64,000 nucleotides of DNA from contig NZ_WJIE01000015.1 of assembly GCF_009649845.1 (NCBI RefSeq), positions 1 through 64,000 on the forward strand. The letters run 5' to 3'. Position 1 is the first letter of the stretch. Each line of letters opens with the position of its first letter. Below are positions 23,884-31,917 of this stretch, piece after piece. The stretch is from Polyangium spumosum (GTDB lineage: Bacteria > Myxococcota_A > Polyangia > Polyangiales > Polyangiaceae). Below the pieces are notes generated by a model. It saw only the letters and a program-made list of their open reading frames with translations. It was not told the DNA's origin and made no database searches. Made by a program: the position numbers and the translations under genes.

Positions 23884-24942
23884 ATGGCCACCTTGTGCAG
23901 GCCCGAAGTCGCGGTTCCGGAGAACATCGTCACGATGGCCGATACGCTGAGGCTCGCAGAGCGGCTCCACGCGGGCAAACCGCAATTGAAGCTCGCATTG
24001 CGCCTCATCAGCAGCACCGGGGTGCAGAAGCGGCACATCGTGCAGCCCCTGGAGCAGACCCTCGAGCACCCGGGCTTCGAGGCGCGAAACAAGATCTACG
24101 AGGCCGAGGCGAAGCGCCGGGTCCCGCCGGTGATAAAGCGGGCGCTGGCGAATGCGGAGCTCTCGGCGGAGGACATCGACGCCATCATCTATGTCTCGTG
24201 CACCGGATTCACGATGCCGGCCATGACGGCCTGGCTCGTGAACAAGATGGGGTTCCGCCACGACACGCGGCAGATCCCGATCGCGCAGCTCGGCTGCGCG
24301 GCCGGCGCGGCGGCCATCAACCGCGCGCACGACTTCTGCGTGGCGCACCCCGGCGCGAACGTCCTCATCGTCGCCTGCGAGTTCTGCTCGTTATGTTATC
24401 AGCCGCCCGACGATGACGTCGGCTCGCTCCTGTCGGACGGGCTCTTCGGGGACGCGGTGGGCGCGGTCGTCGTCCGGGGCCGCGGAGGCTCGGGCATCCG
24501 GCTCGAGCGCAATGCGTCGTACCTCATCCCGGACACCGAGGAATGGATCTCGTACCACGTGAAGGAGACGGGCTTCCATTTCCGGCTCGACAAGCGGGTC
24601 CCCGGGACGATGAAGCCGCTCGCGCCCGTGGTGCGGCAGCTCGTCGAGCGCCACGGCTGGAACGTGCGCAGCCTCGATTTCTACATCATCCACGCCGGCG
24701 GGCCGCGCATCCTCAATGACCTGTGCATGTACCTGGACGTCCCCCAGGAGTCGTTCCGGTACAGCAGGGCCACGTTGACCGAATACGGCAACATCGCCAG
24801 CGTGGTGGTGCTCGACTCCCTCGGGCGCCTGTTCGCGGACAACAAAGTCCGCGAGAACGGCGAGGGAGTGATCGCAGGGTTCGGCCCCGGAATCACGGCG
24901 GAGATGTCCGTCGGCTCCTGGAGGACGAAGGAAAACCAGTAG
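23884..24942 (+). CDS. rppA: 1,3,6,8-tetrahydroxynaphthalene synthase (type III PKS, RppA)
   Basis: 352 residues, closely similar along its length to Streptomyces RppA as I remember it: ATLCRP start, YVSCTGF, PIAQLGCAAGAAAINRAHDF, CEFCSLCYQP, GLFGDA and the ending GFGPGITAE. The catalytic triad is Cys138, His270 and Asn303, the same numbering as in Streptomyces THN synthase, and the second conserved Cys106 is kept. The enzyme should condense five malonyl-CoA into tetrahydroxynaphthalene, which oxidises to flaviolin; it needs no acyl carrier protein. A Sorangium homologue with this activity is known. ATG 23884 follows GGAGGAGGG; the frame extends 29 codons upstream without homology. An aldo/keto reductase and an NTF2-like gene follow. 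Confidence 0.95.
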   Translation: MATLCRPEVAVPENIVTMADTLRLAERLHAGKPQLKLALRLISSTGVQKRHIVQPLEQTLEHPGFEARNKIYEAEAKRRVPPVIKRALANAELSAEDIDAIIYVSCTGFTMPAMTAWLVNKMGFRHDTRQIPIAQLGCAAGAAAINRAHDFCVAHPGANVLIVACEFCSLCYQPPDDDVGSLLSDGLFGDAVGAVVVRGRGGSGIRLERNASYLIPDTEEWISYHVKETGFHFRLDKRVPGTMKPLAPVVRQLVERHGWNVRSLDFYIIHAGGPRILNDLCMYLDVPQESFRYSRATLTEYGNIASVVVLDSLGRLFADNKVRENGEGVIAGFGPGITAEMSVGSWRTKENQ

Positions 24943-24998
24943 GGACGGCCGGCATTCCGCCGCTACCCGTGGATCGAGAAGGACAAGGGGGAATTGCA

Positions 24999-25955
24999 AT
25001 GAATCAAGCGCTCGCATATCCGTCGTCGACGTTCACCCTCGGCGGCGACCTCAACGTGCGGCGACTCGGCTATGGCGCGATGTACCTGACCGGCCCCGGC
25101 ATGTGGGGACCTCCGGCCGACCCCGAGGCGGCCATCCGGCTCCTGCGCCGCGCGGTCGACCTCGGCGTCAATTTCATCGACACCGCCGACTCGTACGGCC
25201 CGGATGCCAACGAGCAAATCATCCGCCGCGCCCTCCACCCTTACCCCAAGGGGCTCGTGATCACCACGAAGGGCGGGCTCCTCCGCTCCGGACCCGAGGA
25301 CTGGACGAACCGCGAAAAACCCTACATCGTCCCCTGCGGGCGCCCGGCGTACCTCCGCCAGCAGGTGGAGATGAGCCTGCGGAACCTCGGGCTCGAGCGG
25401 ATCGATCTGTATCAGCTCCACCGCATCGACCCGGCCGTGCCGCTGGCCGATCAGCTCGGCGAGCTCGTCCGGCTCCGGGAGCAGGGCAAGATCCGTCATA
25501 TCGCGCTCTCCGGGCAACCCGAGGTCACGATCGAGCAGCTCACCGCGGCGCGCGCGATCACCGAGATCGTCGCCGTGGAGAACCTCTACAACGTCGCGGA
25601 CCGCGCCGGCGAGCCGGTCCTGCGCCATTGCGAACAGAATGGCATCGCCTTCATCCCGTGGTTCCCCATGGGACACGGCGCCCTCGCCGGCCCCGACAGC
25701 ATCCTCGCCGGGTGGGCCAGAAAGCGCGATCTCAAGCCCGCCCAGGTCGCCCTCGCGTGGCTCTTGCACAAGTCGCCGGCCATTCTCGCGATCCCCGGCA
25801 CCTCCTCCATCAAGCACCTGGAAGAGAACTGCCGCGCCGCCGAGATCGAGCTGAGCGAGAAGGACATGGCCGAGATCGCCGACATCGCCGCGAGCGTGCC
25901 GACGTGGCGTCCCTCGGCGGCGCACGCCGACTCCACCACCGAGGAGGCGTCGTGA
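24999..25955 (+). CDS. Aldo/keto reductase
   Basis: 318 residues, TIM-barrel aldo/keto reductase. The catalytic tetrad is complete: Asp61 and Tyr66 in IDTADSYG, Lys91 in TTKGG and His141 in LYQLHRID. C-terminal AIPGTSSIKHLEEN forms the NADPH-binding loop. Such enzymes reduce carbonyls with NADPH. Next to rppA, the likely substrate is a polyketide-derived naphthoquinone or aromatic ketone; this is inference from position. ATG preceded by AAGGGGGAA. Its stop overlaps the GTG of the following NTF2-like gene (GTGA), so the two proteins are probably made together. Confidence 0.93.
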   Translation: MNQALAYPSSTFTLGGDLNVRRLGYGAMYLTGPGMWGPPADPEAAIRLLRRAVDLGVNFIDTADSYGPDANEQIIRRALHPYPKGLVITTKGGLLRSGPEDWTNREKPYIVPCGRPAYLRQQVEMSLRNLGLERIDLYQLHRIDPAVPLADQLGELVRLREQGKIRHIALSGQPEVTIEQLTAARAITEIVAVENLYNVADRAGEPVLRHCEQNGIAFIPWFPMGHGALAGPDSILAGWARKRDLKPAQVALAWLLHKSPAILAIPGTSSIKHLEENCRAAEIELSEKDMAEIADIAASVPTWRPSAAHADSTTEEAS

Positions 25956-26377
25956 CGACCGCCGCCCTTCACCCCAACGTCCGCATGTTGCGCGCCGTGT
26001 ACGCCGATCTGACGCGCATCGGGGAGTTCGCCGCTGACGATATGGTCCTCCACAGGGCGGATCGGGCGTTTTATCGCGAGGCCGCGGCGGGCCGCGTCGT
26101 CGGCCGGGAGGCCGCCGTCCGCCACGAGCGTGATCTCATCCGCTCGACCGGCGGCACGCTGGTGATGGACGTGGAGCAGATCGTCGCGAACGACCATTTC
26201 GGGGCCGTCTTCGGCGTCCTGCGGGCGCGGCGCGAAGACGGGGCGACCCTCGCGGTGCCGTTCTGCGGTCTATGGCGCTTCCGTGAAGGCCTGATCCTGG
26301 AGCACTGGGAGAACGCCTACGACCTGGCTGCCGTCCAGGCCTTCCTCAGCGGCGAGGCGAGCGCCGTCCGCGCGTAG
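25952..26377 (+). CDS. NTF2/SnoaL-like protein
   Basis: 141 residues with the alpha+beta barrel pattern of nuclear-transport-factor-2-like proteins. N-terminal helices (LRAVYADLTRIGEFAADDMVLHR) come first. The strands GTLVMDVEQIVANDHFGAVFGVL and LAVPFCGLWRFREGLILEHWENAYD end in the usual 'hWEN.yD' motif. SnoaL-type members act as polyketide cyclases, dehydratases or isomerases. The GTG overlaps the reductase stop by 4 bp and GAGGAGG lies just upstream. With rppA and the reductase it forms a three-gene unit, so a role in tailoring or cyclising the naphthalene product is plausible but unproven. Confidence 0.85.
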   Translation: MTTAALHPNVRMLRAVYADLTRIGEFAADDMVLHRADRAFYREAAAGRVVGREAAVRHERDLIRSTGGTLVMDVEQIVANDHFGAVFGVLRARREDGATLAVPFCGLWRFREGLILEHWENAYDLAAVQAFLSGEASAVRA

Positions 26378-26423
26378 CGGGGACGAGCATCGAAGCCGAT
26401 CTCCGGACCTCGGGCCCCGCCGT

Positions 26424-27119
26424 TTAATGGCCGGCGGGGCCCAGGTCCACCTCGCCGCCTGGATACACGAACGAATCGCTCGGCGAGTAGAAACACGAGC
26501 CCGACACGACGTTCAGCGGCGAGGCGGGGCGGAGCGCGTAGACGGGGTGATCGGGCGCGAGCATCTCGATCGAGAGCACCTCGAACGGGGTCACGAGGTC
26601 ACCGATGTACGGGTATCTCCCGCCGAGGATTCGATTGCCGAGGCGCGTGAGATAAAAGAGGTGGCCGCGGGCGACCATGCCGATCTCCTTGCCGATGCGG
26701 GCGCGGGAGCGGATCACGGGGACGCTGTCCACGGAGGTCGTCGCCGTCACGACGTCGTTCTCCACCTCGAGCGTGGTCTCGCCGGCCGAGGCCGGGACGC
26801 CGCGCTCGAGCGCGTAGGCGCGGACGCGCTCGGACGAGTTCAGGTAATGCGTGAAGAAGCGGCCCGGGGTCACGCCGTCCGGCGCCGTGTGGCCGTCGAG
26901 GTCGAGGCCGAGGTACGTGAGCGAATAGGCGCCGAAGCCCGTCGTCTGCTCGGGCGTATCGACAACGTATTGGTTCATGTACACCGCGTCGTTCTTCGCG
27001 GGGCGGAGCACGGCGGGCAAGAGGCGCGCGCAGGCCTTTGGATCGGCGGGGATCCAGCTCGTGTAGAGCATGCGGCTGTGAATGACGAGCTGCGGCGAGA
27101 CGAGCGGACCTTCGGACAT
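26424..27119 (-). CDS. Acetoacetate-decarboxylase-fold-like protein (tentative)
   Basis: 231 residues. The order of segments parallels acetoacetate decarboxylases: an N-terminal ADPKACARLLPAVLRPA stretch, then GFGAYSLTYLGLDLDG, then ERVRAYALERGVPAS where the family has its GRE..PKK motif. The Schiff-base lysine of true decarboxylases is absent there, so classical decarboxylation is unlikely; related ADC-fold proteins act as aldolases or dehydratases in natural-product pathways. ATG 27119 is preceded by GGAGG at ideal spacing and was preferred over an upstream ATG. It converges with the rppA unit 46 bp away and may or may not belong to that pathway. Family assignment is by pattern only. Confidence 0.6.
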   Translation of the reverse strand: MSEGPLVSPQLVIHSRMLYTSWIPADPKACARLLPAVLRPAKNDAVYMNQYVVDTPEQTTGFGAYSLTYLGLDLDGHTAPDGVTPGRFFTHYLNSSERVRAYALERGVPASAGETTLEVENDVVTATTSVDSVPVIRSRARIGKEIGMVARGHLFYLTRLGNRILGGRYPYIGDLVTPFEVLSIEMLAPDHPVYALRPASPLNVVSGSCFYSPSDSFVYPGGEVDLGPAGH

Positions 27120-27268
27120 CCATGCCTCCAGGAACGAGACGATCCGAGCGTACACGGGCCCTCGGCCCGGACAAGACGCCGCGGAGGGCGGAAAGCTGCC
27201 CGACGCAGCGCATAAAATGATCAGACGCGCTTCACCTGTTCAGGGCAGGGACGGTTTGCCCGTCCTCG

Positions 27269-28411
27269 TCACGCGATGGCCGTCACGCCGAGCCCCGGCG
27301 CCTCCGGCAATTCGTAGAGCGGCCCCTGCGCCTCGTATCCGCCCCGATAAGGATCCTCCGCGAGCAACCAGGCCGTATCCAGATCGACGAAATCGACCCC
27401 CCCGAGCGCCGCCGCCACGTGCGCGCCGGCCGTCATGCCGAGCCGCGTCTCCACCATTCCGCCGATCATGATCGGCATCCCCGCCTCCTTCGCCGCCCTC
27501 CCCACCGCGAGCGCCCCGAGCGGCCCGCCCGATTTCACGAGCTTGAGGTTCACCCCGTCCGCGGCGTTCGCCGCCCGCACCCTCGCGAGATCGGCCAGCG
27601 TCTTCACGGACTCGTCCGCGATCACGGGCGGCGCGAGCGCCGCGGCCACGGCCGCCATTCCTTCGAGATCGTCCGCGGCGCACGGCTGCTCCCAGCACTC
27701 GACCGCGAGCCCGCGGGCCTCGGCGGCGCGCCCCATCGAAATCGCCTCCGCCGCGGAGAAACCCGCGTTCGCGTCGATACGGAGCCGCGCGTCCGGCACG
27801 GCGCTCTGGATCGCGAAGAGCGCCGCGAGGTCCTTTTCGAGGTCCTTGCCGACCTTCACCTTGAAATGGCGAAACCCCCGCGCCGCCCAGCCCTGCGCGA
27901 GCTCGGCCATCCGCGCGGGCTCGGCGATCGGGATCGTGATGTCCGTGCTGAGGCTACGCGTCGCCGCGCCCCGCGCCCCGCCGAGCAGGCGCCGCAGCGG
28001 CACCCCGACGAGCCGCGCCCACGCGTCGAGCAGCGCCGTCTCCAGCGCCGCCCGCGCCACCGGCTTGCCCCCGAGCGCGTCGTCGAGCTTCGCCCCGAGG
28101 TCGGCGAGCGCCACGAGCGACACGCCCTCCTCGCCGTCCACGCGCGGCAACACGAGGGTCTGCCCCGACAAACGACCCGCGGCCGCCGCGAGCGCCGCGA
28201 GCACCTCCGGCTGATCCTCGACCGTCACCGGCCAGAGCGCCGCGCCCTCGCCGAGCCCCTCGGCCCGCGCGCCGCCCTCGGCCAGCGTCACCCGCACCTC
28301 CGCGGAGCGCGTCACGGTCACGCGGCCCGTGGCGATGACGAACGGATCGCAGAGCGGCACCGAGAGAGGACGGACGACGATCGCCTCGACGTGGACCTCG
28401 CGGGAAAACAT
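27269..28411 (-). CDS. Dipeptide epimerase / muconate-lactonizing enolase-superfamily enzyme
   Basis: 380 residues, enolase superfamily. The catalytic KxK is in FKVKVGKD, metal ligands are in RIDANAGF, VECWEQP and IADES, and the second catalytic Lys is in LKLVKSGG. This residue set is the muconate-lactonizing subgroup and fits L-Ala-D/L-Glu epimerases that recycle murein peptides as well as other dipeptide epimerases; specificity cannot be fixed from sequence. It begins 24 bp after the histidine kinase stop, on the same strand, so it is the third gene of a regulator-kinase-epimerase operon. That would tie a cell-wall or dipeptide signal to the sensor, as inference. Confidence 0.9.
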   Translation of the reverse strand: MFSREVHVEAIVVRPLSVPLCDPFVIATGRVTVTRSAEVRVTLAEGGARAEGLGEGAALWPVTVEDQPEVLAALAAAAGRLSGQTLVLPRVDGEEGVSLVALADLGAKLDDALGGKPVARAALETALLDAWARLVGVPLRRLLGGARGAATRSLSTDITIPIAEPARMAELAQGWAARGFRHFKVKVGKDLEKDLAALFAIQSAVPDARLRIDANAGFSAAEAISMGRAAEARGLAVECWEQPCAADDLEGMAAVAAALAPPVIADESVKTLADLARVRAANAADGVNLKLVKSGGPLGALAVGRAAKEAGMPIMIGGMVETRLGMTAGAHVAAALGGVDFVDLDTAWLLAEDPYRGGYEAQGPLYELPEAPGLGVTAIA

Positions 28412-28434
28412 CGGCGCCACGCTTAGCACAGTCG

Positions 28435-29721
28435 TTACACGTTTCGACGCGCGACCGCCGGCAGCTCCATCCCGATCCGCGCGCCCCCTCCCTCCCGGTT
28501 CGCCGCCCGCGCGCGGCCCCCGTGCGCCTCGGCGATCCGCGAGACCAGCGAGAGCCCGAGCCCGAGCGACCCCTGCTCCCGCGCCTTCTCGTCCGGCCGG
28601 CGGTAAAACGGCTCGAAGATCCGCTTCTCCTCGCCGGGCGAGAGGCCCCGGCCCGCGTCCTCGACCTCGAAGACGACCCCACCCTCGGCCGCCGTGATCC
28701 GGAGCGCGACCACGCCGCCGCCGTGCTTCTTCGCATTGTCGAGCAGGTTCGCTAGCGCCCGCGCGCAGAGCGTGGGATCGGCCTCGAAGGGCTCCGGCGC
28801 TCCGTCGACGACGAGCGCGTCCTCGCCGATCCCCGCGCGGTCGAGCGCGCGCAGGCCCACCTCCACCGGATCGAGCCGCTCCTTCGCCAGCGCCGTGAAA
28901 TCGAGCCGGCTCTGCGCGAGCAAGTCCCCGACGAGGGCGTCGATCTCCACGACCTCGCGATCGAGCGCGTCGAGGTTCTTCTGCACGGAGACGCCGTCCC
29001 GCGTGAGCTCCGTGAGCAGGCGGATGCGCGAGAGCGGCGTGCGCAGCTCGTGTGAGACCGCCGCGAGCAGCTCCCGCTGATCGCCGATCTGCCGCTCGAT
29101 CCGCGCGGCCATCTCGTTCATCGCGGCAGACAGCACCACGGCCTCGCCGTGCACGTGCCGCCCCATCCGCGCCCGCGCGCCGTAGTTGCCGCGGCCGATC
29201 TCGCCCGCCACGCGCGCGAGCTCCTCGAGCGGGCGCGAGAGCCCGCGCGACACCGCGCCCGAGAGCGCCCACAAGATCATGCTCGCCGCCCCGAGCGGCA
29301 GGAGCCATCGCAGCGCGCCGTGCGCGCGCGGCCGCTCGGCGCAGATCGTCACGGCGCCGAGACGCTCGCTCCCACGCGTGACGGGCGCCTCGAGCGTCCA
29401 CGCCTTCCGCCCGCAGGCGCCGCCGAACGCCTCGAGCTCCGCGCCGCTCGTGTCGCGCAGGATCACGCTGACCTCGAGATCCTGCGCCATCGAGCGGGCG
29501 AGCGCCTCGCGGGCGCGACCGTCGTCCCACACCTCGCCGAAGCGCCCGCCCACGAAGGTCCGGGCGCGGCTCAGCTCGCGCGCCCAGGCCGGGCCGCCCG
29601 GCGCCGAGACGAGCAACATCACCAGCGAGAAGGCCACGCCCGAGACCAGGATCGCCACGCCGAACCACACGAAGAGGCGGCGCTGCAGCCGGGCGCGCAC
29701 GTAACACGACAGCCGGTTCAC
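28435..29721 (-). CDS. Sensor histidine kinase
   Basis: 428 residues. Helix 1 (~18-40) and a second membrane helix (~140-157, LLPLGAASMILWALSGAV) frame a ~100-residue periplasmic sensor region. A HAMP linker, then the H-box SHELRTPLSRIRLL, N-box NLLDNAKKHGG, G1 DAGRGLSP, F-box FEPFYRR and G2 SLGLGLS follow. It is a complete EnvZ/CpxA-like kinase that should phosphorylate the OmpR-type regulator encoded just upstream. GTG start overlaps the regulator stop by 4 bp (GTGA). The sensor domain contains a Cys pair (FGGACGRK, AVTICAE) that might form a disulphide. The signal is not known. Confidence 0.95.
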   Translation of the reverse strand: MNRLSCYVRARLQRRLFVWFGVAILVSGVAFSLVMLLVSAPGGPAWARELSRARTFVGGRFGEVWDDGRAREALARSMAQDLEVSVILRDTSGAELEAFGGACGRKAWTLEAPVTRGSERLGAVTICAERPRAHGALRWLLPLGAASMILWALSGAVSRGLSRPLEELARVAGEIGRGNYGARARMGRHVHGEAVVLSAAMNEMAARIERQIGDQRELLAAVSHELRTPLSRIRLLTELTRDGVSVQKNLDALDREVVEIDALVGDLLAQSRLDFTALAKERLDPVEVGLRALDRAGIGEDALVVDGAPEPFEADPTLCARALANLLDNAKKHGGGVVALRITAAEGGVVFEVEDAGRGLSPGEEKRIFEPFYRRPDEKAREQGSLGLGLSLVSRIAEAHGGRARAANREGGGARIGMELPAVARRNV

Positions 29722-30404
29722 GACTTCTCTTTCGCCAGCACGTACCCCACGCCGCGCACCGTCTTGATGAGCCGGGGCGCGCGTGGATCATCGCCGAGCT
29801 TCTGCCTGAGGTGCGAGATGTGCACGTCGACCGTCCGTTCTCCGACGATCACGTCGCCGCGCCCCGCCTCCGAGAGCAACGCGTCCCTCGCGACCACGCG
29901 CCCGGGGCGGCGGGCCAGCGCGCAGAGCAGATCGAACTCGAGGCCCGTGAGCTCCACGAGCGCGCCGTCGCGCGTCACCACGCGCCCGGGCACGTCGATG
30001 ACGATGTCGCCCGCGACGATCCGCTCGCCGGCGGCCTCGGGGCGGGCCCTGCGCAGCACGGCCTTGATGCGGGCGACGAGCTCGCGCGGGCTGAAGGGCT
30101 TCGGCACGTAGTCGTCGGCGCCGATCTCGAGCCCCACCACGCGATCCGTCTCGTCTCCGCGCGCCGTGAGCATGAGGATCGGGATCGAATTTTTCTGCCG
30201 GATCCGACGACAAACCTCGATCCCGTCCATCCCGGGCATCATCACGTCGAGCAGCACGACGTCGAACGTGCCCGCCTCGAGCGCGGCGAGCCCGCGGGGT
30301 CCGTCCGGGGCTCCGATCACGTGGAAGCCGTTCTGCTCGAGGTAACTCGAGAGCAGCTCGAAGAGCCGGACGTCGTCGTCGATGAGGAGCACGCGGAGCG
30401 CCAT
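29718..30404 (-). CDS. OmpR/PhoB-family response regulator
   Basis: 228 residues. The receiver domain has Asp9/Asp10, phospho-acceptor Asp53 in VVLLDVMMPG, Thr80 and Lys102 (YVPKPF). The winged-helix DNA-binding domain contains ELTGLEFDLLCALARRPG, VGERTVDVHISHLRQKLGDD and IKTVRGVGY. It is a typical phosphorylation-activated transcription factor. It is the first gene of a three-gene unit with its kinase and the epimerase. The 395-bp gap upstream is a likely site for its promoter and possible autoregulation. Confidence 0.95.
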   Translation of the reverse strand: MALRVLLIDDDVRLFELLSSYLEQNGFHVIGAPDGPRGLAALEAGTFDVVLLDVMMPGMDGIEVCRRIRQKNSIPILMLTARGDETDRVVGLEIGADDYVPKPFSPRELVARIKAVLRRARPEAAGERIVAGDIVIDVPGRVVTRDGALVELTGLEFDLLCALARRPGRVVARDALLSEAGRGDVIVGERTVDVHISHLRQKLGDDPRAPRLIKTVRGVGYVLAKEKS

Positions 30405-30799
30405 GGCGAGCCGAGCGTATCAGGGCCACGGAAGCGGGCCGAATCCGAGCATGCGCCCGCTCCGTGAAGACCACACGGCGCCGCGCGTGAAGAATTGCAA
30501 AGACGCCCGCGCGCGGACGACGAAACTTTCCATCATGCCCACCCGACGCCCATTCTGAAAGAGCAAACGCTATGGACGGATGAGGGCTGAATTCCTGTAC
30601 ACATTCCCGGGATCCGGGGGCCGGAAAACGAAAGTCCTTGCTCTTCCGGCAGGTAAACTGGTAAGTAGAAGAGTCATCGCGGAACACCACTTTGGGTTCC
30701 GCAGGTATTCGAATTCACGGCTCGCCGTGCCGTTGCACGGGGAACGTGTATTCGACGCTGCTTCTCACGACGCGCGACGATGCGCGTAGGAGTCTCCCC
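30405..30799. other. 395-bp divergent intergenic region
   Basis: The region lies between the minus-strand two-component operon and the plus-strand Cys-rich lipoprotein. GC content is visibly lower than in genes. It holds an inverted repeat at 30679-30702 (listed separately) but no well-spaced -35/-10 pair that I could defend. A 69-codon ORF (30580-30789) has no start signal or protein-like composition and is not called. Confidence 0.6.
30679..30702. promoter_or_regulatory. Inverted repeat upstream of Cys-rich lipoprotein
   Basis: Perfect 7-bp arms GCGGAAC and GTTCCGC with a 10-bp spacer give a dyad about 97 bp before the lipoprotein ATG. The 17-bp centre-to-centre distance would suit a dimeric regulator on one DNA face, or the element could form an mRNA hairpin. 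Which regulator, if any, is unknown. Confidence 0.4.
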
Positions 30800-31267
30800 A
30801 TGAATACGCTTCGTTCGATCTCCGGGCTCTTTGCGATGGCTTCCCTCTTCGCGTTCGCCGCCGGGTGTAGCGTCGGCGAGAAGGAGGAGTTCGTCGGGCA
30901 GGGTGAGCAGCAGCTCATCGATGCCTGCGAGTGCCCGGTCGTCGGAGGGACCTCGAACCTCATCGCGCCGCCCGAGTGCGACTGTCCTCCGGAGGAAGAG
31001 CCGCCGGTCGAGGAGCCGCCGGCCGATGAGTGCCCGCCGGATCACGAGCTCGTCTGCCAGGTGAAGGCCCCGAGCAGCGGCACCTCGTCGCTGATCGCTC
31101 CGCCGGACGAGCCGGAGCCGGAGTGCGAGTGCGTTCCGGTCGAGGCCCCCTGCCCGCCGCACGCCGTCGAGGTCACGACCTGCGGCGGTATCCTCGCGCC
31201 GAAGGGCGCGGCGAGCATCTGGGGCGGAAGTGGAGCCTGCTCCACGCAGTGCGTCCTCCCCTACTGA
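30800..31267 (+). CDS. Cys-rich lipoprotein of unknown function
   Basis: 155 residues. A lipoprotein signal ends in FAAGC (Cys23 lipidated). The mature part contains 12 further cysteines in paired motifs (CEC, CDC, CEC, CSTQC), Pro/Glu-rich linkers, and two copies of a (S/N)LIAPP motif preceding the Cys pairs. This looks like a small disulphide-rich surface protein; no family recognised. TAGGAG precedes the ATG. A strong intrinsic terminator follows 32 bp after the stop, so it is a single-gene unit. Confidence 0.85.
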   Translation: MNTLRSISGLFAMASLFAFAAGCSVGEKEEFVGQGEQQLIDACECPVVGGTSNLIAPPECDCPPEEEPPVEEPPADECPPDHELVCQVKAPSSGTSSLIAPPDEPEPECECVPVEAPCPPHAVEVTTCGGILAPKGAASIWGGSGACSTQCVLPY

Positions 31268-31298
31268 TCGACTGACCTCGGCGAGAAACACCCCGCCG

Positions 31299-31326
31299 AA
31301 CGCCTCGGGACCACCCGGGGCGTTTT
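31299..31326 (+). terminator. Rho-independent terminator after Cys-rich lipoprotein
   Basis: An 11-bp stem (AACGCCTCGGG with CCCGGGGCGTT, one T-G pair) closes a 4-nt loop ACCA, and its 3' arm runs into TTTT at 31323-31326. Position 32 bp after the stop codon fits termination of the lipoprotein transcript. Confidence 0.85.
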
Positions 31327-31401
31327 GCGTTTGTCCCCCGCCCTCGTGATCCGTCACGTCTAAAACCGGTATCCATCCGAACAAGTGCTAGGCTTCGGCC
31401 G

Positions 31402-31917
31402 ATGTCGGACGTCGCTTCGGGGACGCAGTCGGGAGCCGAAGTCGCAGTGGATCGGCTCGATTGGCCGGTGCGGGGCCTGTCGGCGCGGTCGCGCCGCGTG
31501 GTCTTCGCCTACGCGGAGGCCATGTACGCGGACGAGGACGAACGAGGCATGATCGTGCCGGCGAGCCCGGCCATCTGCGAGCGCGCGACCGCGTGGCTCG
31601 ACCATTCGGTGGGCCGCGCGAGCAGCGACCTGCGCCGCGGCTTCGTGGTCCTCACGCTGCTTTTGGAGATGCTGCCGCTCTTCGTGATCGGCGCGTTCTC
31701 CCGCATGAGCCGCCTGCCCATCGCGCGGCGGGTCCACTACCTGGAGGCGCTCGAGCAGAGCCAGATCGGCCTGCTCGCCATGTTGCTCGTGGCCTTCAAG
31801 GTGCCGACGAGCGTGGCCGTCTTCGAGGAGGGCGAGGAGCTCGCCTCGACGGGCTTCGATCGACCGAGCACGAGCGCGCGTCGCAGGCTACCCGTCGCGC
31901 CGGAGCGAGCGCGATGA
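31402..31917 (+). CDS. Small helical/membrane protein encoded with GMC oxidoreductase
   Basis: 171 residues. The N-terminal half is helical (LSARSRRVVFAYAEAMYADEDER). A hydrophobic segment, RRGFVVLTLLLEMLPLFVIGAF, and a second one, SQIGLLAMLLVAFKVP, may be membrane-associated. The arrangement resembles the N-terminal extension of plant and bacterial long-chain alcohol oxidases, here as a separate polypeptide. Its stop overlaps the ATG of the GMC oxidoreductase (ATGA), so the two are probably made in equal amounts and may form a complex. I infer an accessory or membrane-anchoring subunit; no catalytic motif is present. Confidence 0.8.
   Translation: MSDVASGTQSGAEVAVDRLDWPVRGLSARSRRVVFAYAEAMYADEDERGMIVPASPAICERATAWLDHSVGRASSDLRRGFVVLTLLLEMLPLFVIGAFSRMSRLPIARRVHYLEALEQSQIGLLAMLLVAFKVPTSVAVFEEGEELASTGFDRPSTSARRRLPVAPERAR

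Noticed and set aside
30580-30789. 69-residue ORF in the intergenic region
   Set aside because: No ribosome-binding site, atypical composition and overlap with the inverted repeat.
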